This document shows, one piece after another, positions 33,130 to 43,292 of a DNA stretch of 64,000 bases. The translations under genes and the position numbers were made by a program. The first letter of the stretch is position 1. The number at the start of each line of letters is the position of its first letter. Below the pieces are notes generated by a model that saw only the letters and a program-made list of their open reading frames with translations, was not told the origin of the DNA and did no database searches. The stretch comes from Isochrysis galbana (Eukaryota; Haptophyta; Isochrysidales; Isochrysidaceae), in contig CM030931.1 in the NCBI GenBank assembly GCA_018136815.1, positions 9,869,072 to 9,933,071 on the forward strand, written 5' to 3'.

Positions 33130-33230
33130 ATTATCGCGGGGTAGGGGTGTAGGGGTAGGGGCTCCGTTGCCGTTGCCGATGAGGCACGGTCCCTCAGCAC
33201 TAGGATTATACTGCCACAACAAGAAAATCT
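33130..33230 (+). promoter_or_regulatory. Shared upstream module, copy before the amidotransferase-like gene
   Basis: TATCGCGGGGTAGGGG, GCTCCGTTGCCGATGAGGC, CAGCACTAGGATTATACT and ACAACAAGAAAATCT follow in the same order as in the cassettes at 42,571 and 57,286. It ends 215 bp before the predicted start codon. Confidence 0.7.
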
Positions 33231-33444
33231 AACGAGGCCGCGCACACAGGGCCCCCAGCAGCAGCATGTCGGAGGGGGGGGGGGGGGGAAGGGGGGGGGG
33301 AGGTTGAGGTTGGTTGGTTGGTTGGATCTGCTCTCCCGCAACGGACGCCTTGAACGTCCGGCGCCGCAAGAGGGGGAAAGGCGCCAGGGGCGGCGGAAGA
33401 AGGGGCGAGGCAGGGGGAGGAGGAGGGATAAGAAGGCGGAGCCG

Positions 33445-35739
33445 ATGCGTGTACTTGTCGTCTCGGCGCACGCGACGTCTAGCTCGCGTCAGGCGTCGGC
33501 CTTCCTCCAGCTTGTGCACGAGACGCTCAGCTCGATGGCGGCACTCATTGGCAGCAAGGTCGAGGTGACCGTGAGGAAACTCTCGCAGCTCGGTGATATG
33601 GTGCCGCCCACGCCGCCGCCTGGTGCAACAGCAGACGAAGGGGTGGTTCGCATGCTGTGTGCGCTCGACAGCGTCGATATGATACTCCTTGACGGTGACG
33701 ACAACCTTGCGCCCTGGGCGCGGGCAGCGGCACCGCTGCTGCGACTTCTGCACATCTGTGTCGTATCCGGCAAGCCGCTGCTAGGTAGCGGCTGCGCGAC
33801 AAATTTGCTGGCGTACCTCGCAAACATCGGTCCGATCCCCATCAAGGTTCGTTCGGGCACCCTTTCCACCTTCGACCCACCAACTGATGCGAGCGCGAGG
33901 ATCGATAAGCGCACCGGCGACCTCTTCTGCTGGTCTCCCGAGGGTGGGTTGTGGGTCCCGGTGGGAAATGTCGGCTCCCGGTGCGCTTCGCGCCACGACG
34001 CCAACGCGGGGGACATCCGGAAGCCGTCTGAACGCAACTACTCAGATGGAGTGCGCACGTGCGAGTTATCCAACACATCGTTCTGCCATTGGCTCTTCCG
34101 TGGCATTGGCACCTATAAGTTTGCAGTGGAGCAGCGCAATGAGTGGTCGGTGCGGATGACCGCGGGTGGGGTTGCTGTTGTCACCCCGACGGGAGCATAC
34201 CCTGTGCAGTCACTCGCCACGTCAGAGCTGGGAATCCAGATTCTGGAGTGCCGACATGTGATCGCCCTGGCCTTTCACGTCTCCTCCAAGACGGCGCAAT
34301 CACTCACGATGCTGCGCAACTTCATTGAGAACAAGGTGTTGCTGTTACGCGGCGACGCACAAGGAGACGTGCCACGGAGAATGTACGAGATGTGGACACG
34401 AGACCCGCAGCACTCCGATTTGATGCAGCAGCTCTTCAACTCTCTGGGTGTCATGCGCGTGAAGCTTCCATCTGAGGCTGTCACAACAACGGCAAGTGCG
34501 CGATCGTTGTCGGTTGCAAATGTTACACCTAGGCCACACACGGCCCATTCGTCGAGCATGGGCAGGTCCGCTTTCCTGACGGCGCTGGGTGGCGATGATC
34601 TGAACGTCGGTCTCCGTGAGAATCGTTTCGGCTCCGTGGCGAGGCGTCCTGTGTCGGCGCGGGACCTGTCGATAGGAGAGATGCCTTCAGCCACGCGACT
34701 CCAGCCAAAAGTGAGCCGGCCAGCTAGCGGGCAAGTCCTGCGTTCGCACATTTGGCCCACTTCGTCGCGTCCGACTGGCAGGCCGGAGTCGGCACGTTCT
34801 TGCGCCTCAGCAGGAACTAGGATCACCATGAGCAGTGCCAGATCAACATGCAGCACCGCCTCTTCTTGCATCCTTTCGACCGCCGGACCGACCGATGAAT
34901 CCTATGTGGTGCAACCATCCGCTGCGCTCGTTTATCTCGATGAGTCTACGCGAGCCCTCTCAGTGCGCGCGTCCAATTTGACGCACGCCATCCGCGGCAA
35001 GGCGGAGGTGCAAGCTGCAGGAGGTTGTGCGCAAGAGATGACTTTCTACACTTGCAAATCCAAGGCTCGTCCGTCGTCTTCGAAGAGCAGACCGGGCTCG
35101 GGAGCGTCGCAATGCCGTGGACCCTGCATGGCTAGCGCGAACGAGTCACGATATTCCACGGGGACATCGTCGGCAGAGCACCCGCTCGCATGTTCGGGGG
35201 GCCAAGAAGAGGAGGAGATTCCAATGGCTGACCGACCAATGCCAGTCTTTCCTGAAACGGAAATCGAAGCCCGTGTCCGAACAATCCGTGAGCGTCGCGA
35301 ATGGGAGGAGCAGGCGCCTGTGGTGTGGTCCAAGGACCGTGCGGGAGCACATTTTTCATCGTGGCACAAGTACAAAGACTCTGAGGCGGCTAACGGGAAG
35401 ATTGAGAGAGCGATGACCACCGTCACGTCCAGTGGGCCGTATTACTCTTCCAAGGAGGAGCACAGTTCTGGGGGGCTTATCTCAACTACGTCGGATCTGC
35501 GTAGGATGGAGGAGAACGCCGCGATTGCTAAGGCGCTGCGGATCCACAGCAAGCTGCCTTACCCATCCACTCGTATAGGTCTAGGCGAGCGCATGGATAG
35601 AGACGCAAAAAGCTATCATGGTTTTGCGGCCGCTGGCTTCGACGTGCCATCGACGTACACGAGGAACCACGGCGGCTACTTCAATTCATCCATGGTCAAG
35701 TTTAGGGAGGTTTTGCCCAAGCAAAACACATACATGTGA
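33445..35739 (+). CDS. Large protein with class I glutamine-amidotransferase-like N-terminus
   Basis: Single-exon frame; from MRVLVVSAH at 33,445 it encodes 764 residues (the frame is open upstream to 33,304 without a better start). Residues 1-150 resemble the class I amidotransferase/flavodoxin-like fold: a beta strand at the N-terminus, VDMILLDGDDN and SGKPLLGSGCATNLLAYL with Cys117 at the nucleophile-elbow position. A His-Glu pair is not obvious, so activity is doubtful. A conserved-looking middle contains FAVEQRNEWSVRMTAGG. The C-terminal half is Ser/Arg/Pro-rich with RPVSAR and RPTGRPESAR motifs, ending in an ordered-looking tail. Such Arg-Pro-Ser motifs are common in axonemal proteins, but a flagellar role is speculation. 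Confidence 0.6.
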   Translation: MRVLVVSAHATSSSRQASAFLQLVHETLSSMAALIGSKVEVTVRKLSQLGDMVPPTPPPGATADEGVVRMLCALDSVDMILLDGDDNLAPWARAAAPLLRLLHICVVSGKPLLGSGCATNLLAYLANIGPIPIKVRSGTLSTFDPPTDASARIDKRTGDLFCWSPEGGLWVPVGNVGSRCASRHDANAGDIRKPSERNYSDGVRTCELSNTSFCHWLFRGIGTYKFAVEQRNEWSVRMTAGGVAVVTPTGAYPVQSLATSELGIQILECRHVIALAFHVSSKTAQSLTMLRNFIENKVLLLRGDAQGDVPRRMYEMWTRDPQHSDLMQQLFNSLGVMRVKLPSEAVTTTASARSLSVANVTPRPHTAHSSSMGRSAFLTALGGDDLNVGLRENRFGSVARRPVSARDLSIGEMPSATRLQPKVSRPASGQVLRSHIWPTSSRPTGRPESARSCASAGTRITMSSARSTCSTASSCILSTAGPTDESYVVQPSAALVYLDESTRALSVRASNLTHAIRGKAEVQAAGGCAQEMTFYTCKSKARPSSSKSRPGSGASQCRGPCMASANESRYSTGTSSAEHPLACSGGQEEEEIPMADRPMPVFPETEIEARVRTIRERREWEEQAPVVWSKDRAGAHFSSWHKYKDSEAANGKIERAMTTVTSSGPYYSSKEEHSSGGLISTTSDLRRMEENAAIAKALRIHSKLPYPSTRIGLGERMDRDAKSYHGFAAAGFDVPSTYTRNHGGYFNSSMVKFREVLPKQNTYM

Positions 35740-36324
35740 TGCGCTCTTCCATGCTGTCCCGTCTTGCCATGTGGCACGGGCCGACGTTGCTCGCACCTGC
35801 AGCTCCTTTATTCGATGCTCATCGCCGCAACGGAGTCGCATTTTTGTGGAGCACGCAGCCCCCAATGAGTGCCGTGCAGCGTTTCCTGGAACCCAACATA
35901 GAACATAGTGACTCAGTGGTTTGTGAGAATTCACTCGTCTGGGTCGAGTGAGTACCGAGCAGCGCGTCTTGGGTCCCAATCACTACTAGATTAAAATTCT
36001 GTCGAAGCAAGCGGGGGCTTGTTCGTGGGCGCAAGTCTCATTCCTCATTCGGGGCATCACCTTGACATTGAAGGGGGGGGGGGGGGAGAGAACAAAGTAA
36101 GGGCGCGGACCATCGATAGGGGCCCCGAGTCGAAGCCATTTGACACCAAGAGGGGCCCCCTTGTATTATAGTAGCCAGCCCAGGCCCACGGCCGCTCCGG
36201 TTTTGATGAGTTGATTGTTTTCGTCGATTCTCGGTTCTCTCTCTGCGTTGGATTGAAACAAAGGCGTGTCCATTGTCCATCCTCGTTGTACTTGATGATG
36301 CCGTTGTCCAGCAAGAGGTGGCAG
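35740..36324. other. Intergenic stretch, weak LINE-derived sequence at its right end
   Basis: A minus-strand frame between about 36,060 and 36,345 contains ECRFCHLLLDNGIIKYNEDG, a Cys-pair motif resembling a LINE tail, out of frame with the reverse-transcriptase piece to its right. Otherwise nothing is recognised. Confidence 0.35.
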
Positions 36325-36600
36325 AAGCGGCACTCGCGGTAAGGCGGCCCTTACGTGCGCCGTCCAATGGAGGAGTCCGGTTCCCATCGTGCGCGTCGCG
36401 TTTTCTTTGTCGTGTACGGGGTAGTACGGGTGTTTCACCCATTTAGTGATGTTGCCGGTGTGGGGGCTTTCCCATAGGACTTTGTCGGCCGCCCTCTGGA
36501 TTCTCTTGTGGAACCATTTGGGAGCCGCCAAGGTTTGCACCCAGTATCGCGGCGTGCCGTAGATGATGAAGTTTACTACTACTAAGTTAGTTCTGGCCCG
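36325..36600 (-). mobile_element. LINE fragment, second and diverged copy
   Basis: A minus-strand frame contains NFIIYGTPRYWVQTLAAPKW and KVLWESPHTGNITKWVKHP, aligned with YSIPRYWLQTLAAPK and RIMWTNARTGRRLQWIKYP of the fragment at 1-2,040 at roughly 50 percent identity by eye. Similarity stops after GLLHWTAHVRA. It is a short piece of a different lineage of the same LINE group, inserted in or fused to ankyrin-related sequence on the right. Confidence 0.8.
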
Positions 36601-36711
36601 AAGGAGAGGAGAGGCGCGCCGGCGCGCTCCATCGCGTCTAACTATAAAGTTAGTTGTTTGACGCGGGGTGGAAAGCGCGCGCAAAAAGCGCGCGCGTTTA
36701 GCTCGGGCTCT

Positions 36712-36846
36712 CTCTCTCCTGCCGCCGGCTCTCTCCTGCCCTGTCGCCGGCTCTCTCCTGCCCTGCCGTCGGCTCTCTCCTGTCCTGTCGCCGGCTCTCT
36801 CCTGTCCTGCCGCCGGCTCTCTCTCCTGCCGCCGGCTCTCTCCCCC
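36712..36846. repeat. Minisatellite, ~22-bp unit CGCCGGCTCTCTCCTGCCCTG
   Basis: About six imperfect units. On minus they translate as repeated GESRRQ and ERAGDR strings inside the chimeric open frame. Confidence 0.85.
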
Positions 36847-36974
36847 TTGCCCTCCCCCTAGCCCTCCCCCTTCCCCTTCGCCTGGACTCGCGGTCGAGCG
36901 CGGCGGCTCGGAGGCACACCACAGAGGACCACAGACGGACCGTCCAGGAGAGGAGAGATGCAGACGGCGGAGGG

Positions 36975-37160
36975 AGACCCGTGCGGTGAGTGGCCGGTGG
37001 ATGCGCTGGGCGGGTGTCACGTCTGCTCCTGCGGCGAGGAGCGCCTGTGCCTCCGCGTAGCCCTTATGCACGGCCAGGTGGAGTAGGGGGACGTCGTTGA
37101 AGCGTGCGTTGGGATCTGCGCCGTGCGAGAGGAAGAGGCTGACGAATTGGGAAGGCCCTT
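36975..37160 (-). pseudogene. Ankyrin-repeat fragment
   Basis: The minus strand reads FLSHGADPNARFNDVPLLHL followed by AVHKGYAEAQALLAAGADV, one ankyrin repeat plus the start of a second. The frame continues through the minisatellite into the LINE fragment (open 37,071-36,166). A second ankyrin-like piece lies at 37,935-38,215. Together they look like one ankyrin gene split by repeat insertions, now non-functional. Confidence 0.5.
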
Positions 37161-37199
37161 AGGGCCTGAGGGCAATGAGGAAGGGGCCATGCCGGCGGC

Positions 37200-37400
37200 A
37201 GGCGCGGCGGAGGAGACGAGTTCGGAGGTGCTGACGGGCTGAAGCCCGTCAGCAGAGGAAGGCGGGCAGGCGGGCTTGAGCGAGGGCGAGGACGGCGGCG
37301 AAAGCGACATTGAGCGAGCGGCGAGAGGCGAGGGTGAGTGAGAGGAGGGCTGTGGTGGCAGGGGCTGGCGAGGCGAGGCGAGGTTGTAGGGTATGAGTGT
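37200..37400 (-). repeat. Pro/Ser-coding dispersed repeat, copy 2 of 3
   Basis: Reverse orientation relative to 26,010 and 48,245. It shares CTCATACCCTACA, ACAGCCCTCC and CTCGCCTCTCGCCGCTCGCT with the 48-kb copy. It sits between the two ankyrin pieces. Confidence 0.7.
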
Positions 37401-37548
37401 TACGGGAGCGAGAACGACGAGAGCGAGAGCGACGAATGACGACTGGCGATAGGACGACGGACAACGACACCCAGGAAAACACCCCGACTCTCGCCCCACG
37501 ACTTTCTCACATAACTCGACTGAAATCAAACCCAAACACTCCGATCAG

Positions 37549-37739
37549 ACAACAACGGACGACGATCAAAGGGCGATCTGTCGGCGATCTTGTCTGGAAC
37601 GGGAATCGCACCATAACGGAATCGAGGGGCAATCTTGCTACGCAGGATTCCAAGAGACCTACCAAATAAGACGAAAGGAGTGCGATGTGCCTAAGGGGGA
37701 GATGCGAAGAGGTCGCAAATTAAACCTGATTGCCCCCAG
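37549..37739 (+). repeat. Dispersed repeat, copy 2 of the 30,356 family
   Basis: Partner of 30,356-30,545. The end phrase AATTAAACCT is repeated about 40 bp further on (37,764-37,779), suggesting a small local duplication. Confidence 0.85.
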
Positions 37740-37934
37740 AAGCAGATAAAGAACCGCAGGGGAGATAGCAAATTAAACCTATCTGCGAGGCGCCTGGGAG
37801 GAAGAAAGGTGGGGAAACTTCCCTTCTCTTTCGAGAGGAAGAGAGAGGGCGCTCCACAACCCACGATCCCATGCATCCAAGCGAAGCTTTTGACCGAGAA
37901 CGAGAACGAGAGAATTATAACGATAAATACCGAA

Positions 37935-38215
37935 CGACGAAGAGAAGAGCGAAGCCTAACGAGTGTCGATTCGCGAATGCGACAGAGGCGGAGCATGGGG
38001 AGCGACATGAGGGAGATGGCCACGAGTGGGGTACCGTTCTTGTGGGCGTTCGGGTCGGCGCGATGCTGGAGTAGGGCGCCGCCGAGGAGCGCGCGTCCAT
38101 CACCGCCCACTTGGCCTCCAAAGAGGGGTTCCCCCGCGCCGGAGTCGCCGCCGAGGGGCGCGCGTCCATGTGCCTCAGTGACATCGGCCTCTTGCTCTGA
38201 AATCTGACACCTTTC
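37935..38215 (-). pseudogene. Ankyrin-repeat fragment, second piece
   Basis: The minus strand reads GALLQHRADPNAHKNGTPLV followed by AISLMSLPM, preceded by a degenerate near-duplicate with DGRALLGG and HGRAPLGG. No start or continuing repeats are seen, so this is probably a remnant of the same gene as 36,975-37,160. Confidence 0.45.
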
Positions 38216-38322
38216 CGCGTGAGGGGGGAGGGGGGGGGATCAACAACTTTCTGCGATCTCTCCTGCGAATATATCAGGGTTCAGAAGAGATTGGGTCAAC
38301 GCCACTGAAGGCGAAGACATGC

Positions 38323-38790
38323 CTAAGGGGCGGTGGTCTTTCTCTTATCGAAGGGGGAAAAAAGGCATCGGTCTTCCTTCTGGGCTCGCTCCCCGCCCAA
38401 GCGGTGCAGCGTCCCCAGAAAGTTGTTCCCCCCCCCACCCCCAGGTCCGTAGCATTTTGGGGGGATCAGCAGCCCGTGCGGCGTGCGGCTGAACCAGCCG
38501 TTCCTCCAAATCGCCTGGGACTGTGGGTCAGCAGTGTCACACTTCTTATATCCTGCGCGTTGGAGCCAGTCGATGACACGCCTGTCCTTCGGCTTGTCGT
38601 GACCGTCAAGCTCGATACAGAATGTGTCGATGCGCACACGGCTGAAGTCGATGGTACGTACCACCGAGAACTCGGCGCCTTCCACATCCAGGGAGAAGAA
38701 GTCGACGTGCCGGATGTCGCCAAGAAGCTCGTGCATTATGGGGCGCAGGGTACCCGGAGCGTCCGCTCGGGGTGATTCGTGTGCGCCCAT
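38323..38790 (-). CDS. FkbM-family methyltransferase, C-terminal part
   Basis: The minus frame from 38,790 (MGAHESPRADAP) encodes 155 residues; the frame is open to 38,889 and the true 5' part is probably in an exon I cannot locate. HVDFFSLDVEGAEFSVVRTI is the hallmark of Methyltransf_21 (FkbM) domains, with the Asp-Val-Glu-Gly motif near the SAM-fold core, followed by RIDTFCIELDGHD and VIDWLQRAGYKKC. The N-terminal SAM-binding glycine motif is missing from this piece. FkbM enzymes O-methylate sugars and other small molecules; the substrate is unknown. Either a multi-exon gene or a 5'-truncated copy; a hAT fragment starts on the opposite strand right next to it. Confidence 0.65.
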   Translation of the reverse strand: MGAHESPRADAPGTLRPIMHELLGDIRHVDFFSLDVEGAEFSVVRTIDFSRVRIDTFCIELDGHDKPKDRRVIDWLQRAGYKKCDTADPQSQAIWRNGWFSRTPHGLLIPPKCYGPGGGGGNNFLGTLHRLGGERAQKEDRCLFSPFDKRKTTAP

Positions 38791-38884
38791 GCCTGCTTGA
38801 AGCTCTGCCGAATGTTTGGTGGTCTCAATGGTCAATGGGGCAAAGGTGTGCCGCTGCTGTCGCGTGTGGCATGCTCCGTTCTCG

Positions 38885-39093
38885 CCCAACCCGTGAGCGC
38901 ATCAGCGGCCGAAAGAAACTGGTCGGTCTACGGCGCCATCAAGTCTGACAAGCGCAGCCGCTTGAGCCACGACAACGCCGACCGCTTGGTGTACTGCCAC
39001 GAGGCGTTGTCTTTACGTACCAAGTTGGAGCGGGAGCACGGAGGCTACAAGAGGCAGACTCTGAAGTGGGCCACGTGCCACGTGGGAGTCTGA
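38885..39093 (+). mobile_element. hAT transposase fragment, C-terminal dimerisation domain
   Basis: The frame reads VSASAAERNWSVYGAIKSDK, then SRLSHDNADRLVYCHEALSL and ends at 39,093. SAxAxERNWS and RLxxxxAxxLVY are the conserved core of the hAT C-terminal dimerisation domain. The catalytic DDE part is missing. It could be the source family for the MITE at 32,153, although no terminal repeat is seen here. Confidence 0.8.
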
Positions 39094-39686
39094 TTCAGAC
39101 TCGAACTGCTCGGGTGGTTAGGAGGAGCTCAATGATCTCATGGTCTGAGCGCGCGGCTGGCGGTCTGAGAGCGCAGCTGACTATAATTACATGGACGGCC
39201 GCTGCTAGCTGCTAGCTCCTGTTCGTAATTGATCGGAGAGATGTCATGTGTGTTTGTGTAGTGGTATGAGTGACAGTGTGTAGGGGGGAGAAGGGGGGGG
39301 GGGGAGTTTGGAATCAATCATACCTGATGAGTTACCTGTTACCTAACCTAATCAAACCTTGAAGATGCTAAGATGCTTGGGAAATAATGCTTCAATTAAT
39401 AATTACACAACGTCCGAGTTCCGTCCGGCGCACCATGCGCCCTACGGCGGCGCCCGCCCGCCGCCTCCGGCGGCGACGCGGCGACATCTTGAATACGGTA
39501 TTCAAGGGCCCTGGCGGGCCCATTTTTGAATACATGAATACGTATTACCCACGTAGGATTCCCACCTATGTACCCGAACACGAACACGAGGCTCAAAGTG
39601 TGAAGGAATACTTCATTTTCAGAACGAAAAGACAAGCGGCACGTGCGAGCGCGGCGAGAGCGGCGCGAGGCGCGCTGCTGCGTGCG
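39094..39686. other. Intergenic stretch upstream of the mitochondrial carrier
   Basis: It contains a G run near 39,294-39,305. The carrier reading frame is open back to 39,387, but its upstream codons (Arg-rich, repeat-like) do not look like carrier sequence. Confidence 0.4.
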
Positions 39687-40838
39687 ATGGCTGTCCCAAA
39701 GGCGGAGGACGTGCCGCTGCCGACATTGGCGGCGGACATGTTGGCCGGCTGCGCGGCAGGGGCGGCACAGGACCTTTTCCTCCACCCCATCGACACCTTG
39801 CGCGCCCGGCTGGACGTGGGCGGCTCATCGGCACTGGCTGCGGCCGCCAAACCAGCTGGCCTCATGAGCAACCCAGCAAAGATGATGGTGATTGAAGCTC
39901 GAGCAGTTGTGCTCTCGGACGGGCTGCTCGGGCTATATCGGGGCTATGGTCTATGTCTCGTCGGTTCGGCCCCAGCCAATGCGCTCTATTTCTCCTCCTA
40001 TCAAGTGCTCAAGCGCTTGCTACGGCCCCCCAGCGCTGATGGCGACAATCGGACAGGCAACGCCTCGAACTTCCTGCGCGACTCCGCCGCAGGCTTCGGC
40101 GCCGAAGTTATTGCGGCCGGTCTATGGACACCGCTGGACATTGTGAAGCAGCGCATGCAGGCGCGTGTACGGGTGTCGCGGCGAGCCATCAGGCCCCAAG
40201 TGCCCATCTGCGACAGCGATGATCCAACCTAACCCTCTTCAGTCCTGCCGCGCCTTCTCAGGTCTCGTCAGATGCGCATCTCTCGACTTTGTCCGCAGCA
40301 CGCGCTGCTTGCGCTGGGGTAGGCATCCGGGGCCTGTGGCGCGGCTACTTTGCGGGTCTTTGCGTCTGGGGACCCTTCTCCGCCTCTTACTTCGGCTTTT
40401 TTGAGATGTTCAAGCAGGTGCACACACCTGCCGGGAGCCGTACGTGGATGTGCGCCCTTAGCGCATGCCCTGCATTTCTAGGCGATATGCAGATGACGAA
40501 TCTCACGATGTGAAGCGCCCACCATCCGCACGTAGGCCCTCCCTGGTGAGGGCGGCATCACGACTACTGCAGCAGGGATGATTTCTGGGGCCGTGGCGGC
40601 TGTCCTCACTCAGCCGCTAGACTGTGCAAAGACCCGCTTGCAGGTGGGAGCTTGTGAACCTGGCGCCAGTTTCATCCAGGTTCTTCGTCAGACCTACGCG
40701 CTTGAGGGTGGCTCGGCCCTTATGCGGGGTGCTGCGGCGCGTGCCTTGTGGCTCGCTCCGGGATGCGGATTATCGATGACCGTGTTCGAGGCCTTCTCAA
40801 GGGCTCTTGGCGGCTCGTGTTCTCCGAGCTGCAGCTGA
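39687..40838 (+). CDS. Mitochondrial carrier family (SLC25) transporter
   Basis: Three exons, 39687-40166, 40262-40439 and about 40573-40838, give about 307 residues, the normal family length. All three family signatures are present, one per repeat: HPIDTLRARLD, TPLDIVKQRMQ and QPLDCAKTRLQ, each at the end of an odd-numbered helix. GLWRGYFAGLCVWGPFSASY is the typical matrix-helix/even-helix segment. Carriers exchange metabolites or cofactors across the inner mitochondrial membrane; the substrate cannot be read from sequence. The exon 2 donor GTACGT at 40,440 was chosen because an earlier GTGCAC donor leaves a phase mismatch. An upstream start at 39,387 is possible but carriers need no presequence. 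Confidence 0.85.
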
Positions 40839-41459
40839 TGATGTTATGACGGCTGGCGAGCCGATACCGATTTTCGAAGTCTCTATGTTGTGGTAGCTAG
40901 CGAGCTGATGTCGGCCCCAACCTTGTTGCTACGAGACCAACGGCAACAACCTACGGGAGATAGGGGGGCGGATGGAACGGTCGTAAGGGTGGAGTGTGTG
41001 TTGCGGGTATGAAGGGGGAGAGGCCGCCGTCTGGGTTCCCCCAAGAAAGGTGCCCCCTCTTAATCTATCCCTCTTATTTTGCGCATTCATAGCCGTGTTT
41101 TCTTGCGCCGTCAAACGCCGTCCGACCTGTTACCTCCGTCTCCGCCTACTTGACCTATCTATCCCTCGCCCCCCCCCCCCCCATCATGTACTCTTTTCCT
41201 TGTCTGTATGTTCAACAACTAAGTTGATGAAATACTAAGGGATTTCTACAGAATAGAGTTCGATGCGTATCACATTCCACTACATCTTAGTTCTCGAAAA
41301 CACCATAATAAGATTCACCACCGTTGCATCAAGAGGACTAGCCCCGCCGGACACCGGACACCCACGCACCCACAGCTCCATTCGTACCACGCACGGCGTG
41401 CCAGTGCCAGGGCCAGGGCAAAAAACCAAAACTCAAAAGCCCGATAGAACTTAGTGCCC
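40839..41459. other. Intergenic stretch, nothing recognised
   Basis: It is partly AT-richer sequence between the carrier and the satellite array, with a C run at 41,169-41,181. Confidence 0.4.
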
Positions 41460-41499
41460 CATGACCGTCAACGTCCTAGAAATCCCGCCTGGATTTTCG

Positions 41500-42330
41500 A
41501 TTTTCTAGGGCTGGCTGATTTCCACGAGATTTCGACGCGCGGCCCACGCGATTGGTGTGACTGTCTGGGTGGTCCATGTGCATTTGGTGTCTGGAGGGGC
41601 CCTACATCTGGATGGGTCGTCGAAATCGGGCACGCAGCGCGCCCGCCATCGGTTCGAAGTTGGGCTCTCCCGACCTCGCTCGGCGACGGCTCAACGTTCA
41701 ATGGGCTCGGCGGATGGGTGATTTCGACGAGGTATCGGGGCGCGGCCTGCCTGATTGGCGTGGCACCATGTGACCATGCGGGTGGGACCTGTGCATTTGG
41801 TGTCTGGAGGGGTCCCCCATCTGGATGGATCGTCGAAAACGGGCACGCAGCCCGCCATCGGTTCGAAGTTGGGCTCTCCCGGCCTCGCTCGGCGACGGCT
41901 CAACGTTCAATGGGCTTGGCGGATGGGTGATTTCGACGAGGTATCGGGGCGCGGCCTGTCCGATTGGCGTGACCATGCAGGTGGGACCTATGTATTTGAT
42001 GTTTGGTTGGGTCTCCCATCCGGATGGATCGTCGAAAACGGGCACGCAGCGCGCCCGCCATCGGTTCGAAGTTGGGCTCTCCGGGCCTCCCTCGGCGACG
42101 GCTCAACGTTCAATGGGCTCGGCGGATGGGTGATTTCGGCGAGGTATCGGTATCGGGGCGCGGCCTGTCCGATTGGCGTGACCATGCGGGTGGGACCTGT
42201 GTATTTGGTATCTGGCGTGGTCTCCCATCCTGATGGATCGTCGAAAACGGGCACGCAGCGCGCCCGGCCTCGACTTGAAGTTGAGCTTTTCAAGCTTTTG
42301 CGATTTTAGATTTTAGCGTCTTATTCTGTC
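41500..42330. repeat. Satellite array, ~203-209-bp monomer, about four copies
   Basis: TCAACGTTCA recurs at 41,691, 41,900 and 42,103 (spacing 209 and 203). Monomers share GATTTCGACGAGGTATCGGG, GATTGGCGTGACCATG, ATGGATCGTCGAAAACGGG and GGTTCGAAGTTGGGCTC. The last copy ends in a divergent TTTTAGCGTCTT tail. The array is related to 47,335-47,880. Confidence 0.92.
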
Positions 42331-42404
42331 TTTTTTTGATTACGTTTTGTTGTGGGGGCCCAAGGGGGGGGTCCGGGTCGCAATGGACCCTGGATATGTG
42401 CTAG

Positions 42405-42512
42405 TTGGGTGTATTGGGAACTTTCTACCGTGAAAAATCCTCAAATTTCCTCAATTCTGAGATGGTCATTTTTCATCCCTTATTAAAAAACACTGTTTGA
42501 CCGCCCTATCTC
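42405..42512 (-). repeat. Unoccupied relative of the MITE-bearing repeat at 29,756
   Basis: Reverse complement of 29,756-29,780 joined directly to 30,256-30,350: AGGGCGGTCAAACAGTG, T run, AATAAGGG, then AATGACCATCTCAG and onward. It shows the sequence without the 472-bp element. Confidence 0.88.
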
Positions 42513-42570
42513 TCGGCGGGGTTACGGGTTACCACGTTTGCGTTTGTAATTGTAGTCTTGTAGAGCATCT

Positions 42571-42710
42571 TGTTGGCTAGCATCCCTAGCCACATACACC
42601 GGACGAGCCATGCGCCAACCGCGCACACCCCCATCGCGGGGTAGGGGCTCCGTTGCCGAGGAAGGCTACGGACCACAGCACTAAGGTTATACTCACACAA
42701 CAAGAAAACT
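42571..42710 (+). promoter_or_regulatory. Duplicated upstream cassette, copy before ArfGAP
   Basis: The first ~71 bp, from TGTTGGCTAGCATCCCTAGC to CCCCATCGCGGGG, is identical to 57,286-57,356. Then come GCTCCGTTGCCGA, CACAGCACTAAGGTTATACT and ACAACAAGAAAACT. GGCTAG and CTAGCC at its start can pair as a hairpin. It ends 582 bp before the ArfGAP start codon, with a C/T-rich tract between. Confidence 0.75.
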
Positions 42711-43292
42711 TCAGGCCCTTTCTATGCTCTATGCCCTCATTCATTCATGCCCTCGCTTTTCTCTTCAACTCCCAATCCCTCCGAGAGAGTGTACGAGTCT
42801 AAAGTACTTTACCAACTAGGCGAGCAGCGCCGGCGGGGGCGGGCGGGGCGGGGGGGGGGGGCGCTCTCCCCGCACCACCACAGCCCTCCTCCCCACCTCG
42901 CCGCTCTTCCCTTCTCTTGACGCCCTCTCTTCTTCTCTCTTCTCTCTTCACCCCCCTCTCTCCCCCCCCCCCCCCCAAAACGCTCGCGCGTGCTCGAGCC
43001 CGCCGCCATGGCGGCGGCTCCCTTCATCTTCCTCTCTGTATTACTCTATTGAATTTAGTGCGCGCCGCCTCTCGCTGGCCCCATCCGCCTGCCCCTCCCG
43101 CTTCCCTTCCCCCCCCCCCCCCCCCCCTCTCCTCCCACTCCTCTCCTTCTCCCTCCCTCCCTGCCCCCCCCCCCCCTCCCACTCTCTCGCCCCCTCCCTC
43201 CCTCCTTCCTCCAGCCTGTTTCTCCCTCGGCCGCCTCCATCCCCCCTTTTCCCTTGCCCTTGCCCCCCACCCCCCCTCCCGCCTCTCCACCC

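Noticed and set aside
33229-33753. Minus-strand frame of 174 codons
   Set aside because: It is antisense to the start of the amidotransferase-like gene, whose frame continues for 764 residues with protein-like composition.
39387-39686. N-terminal extension of the mitochondrial carrier
   Set aside because: About 100 Arg-rich residues would precede a protein family that normally has about 300 residues and no presequence; kept only as an alternative start.
41640-42100. GGTTCGAAGTT in each satellite monomer as a tRNA or SINE B box
   Set aside because: No matching A box at the right distance, no cloverleaf, and the second array has GGGTCGAAGTT; the resemblance is probably accidental.
41454-42309. 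Plus and minus frames of up to 184 codons in the first satellite array
   Set aside because: They repeat with the monomer, occur on both strands and have no start or domain; the same holds for the 68-residue repeats at 47,262-47,793.
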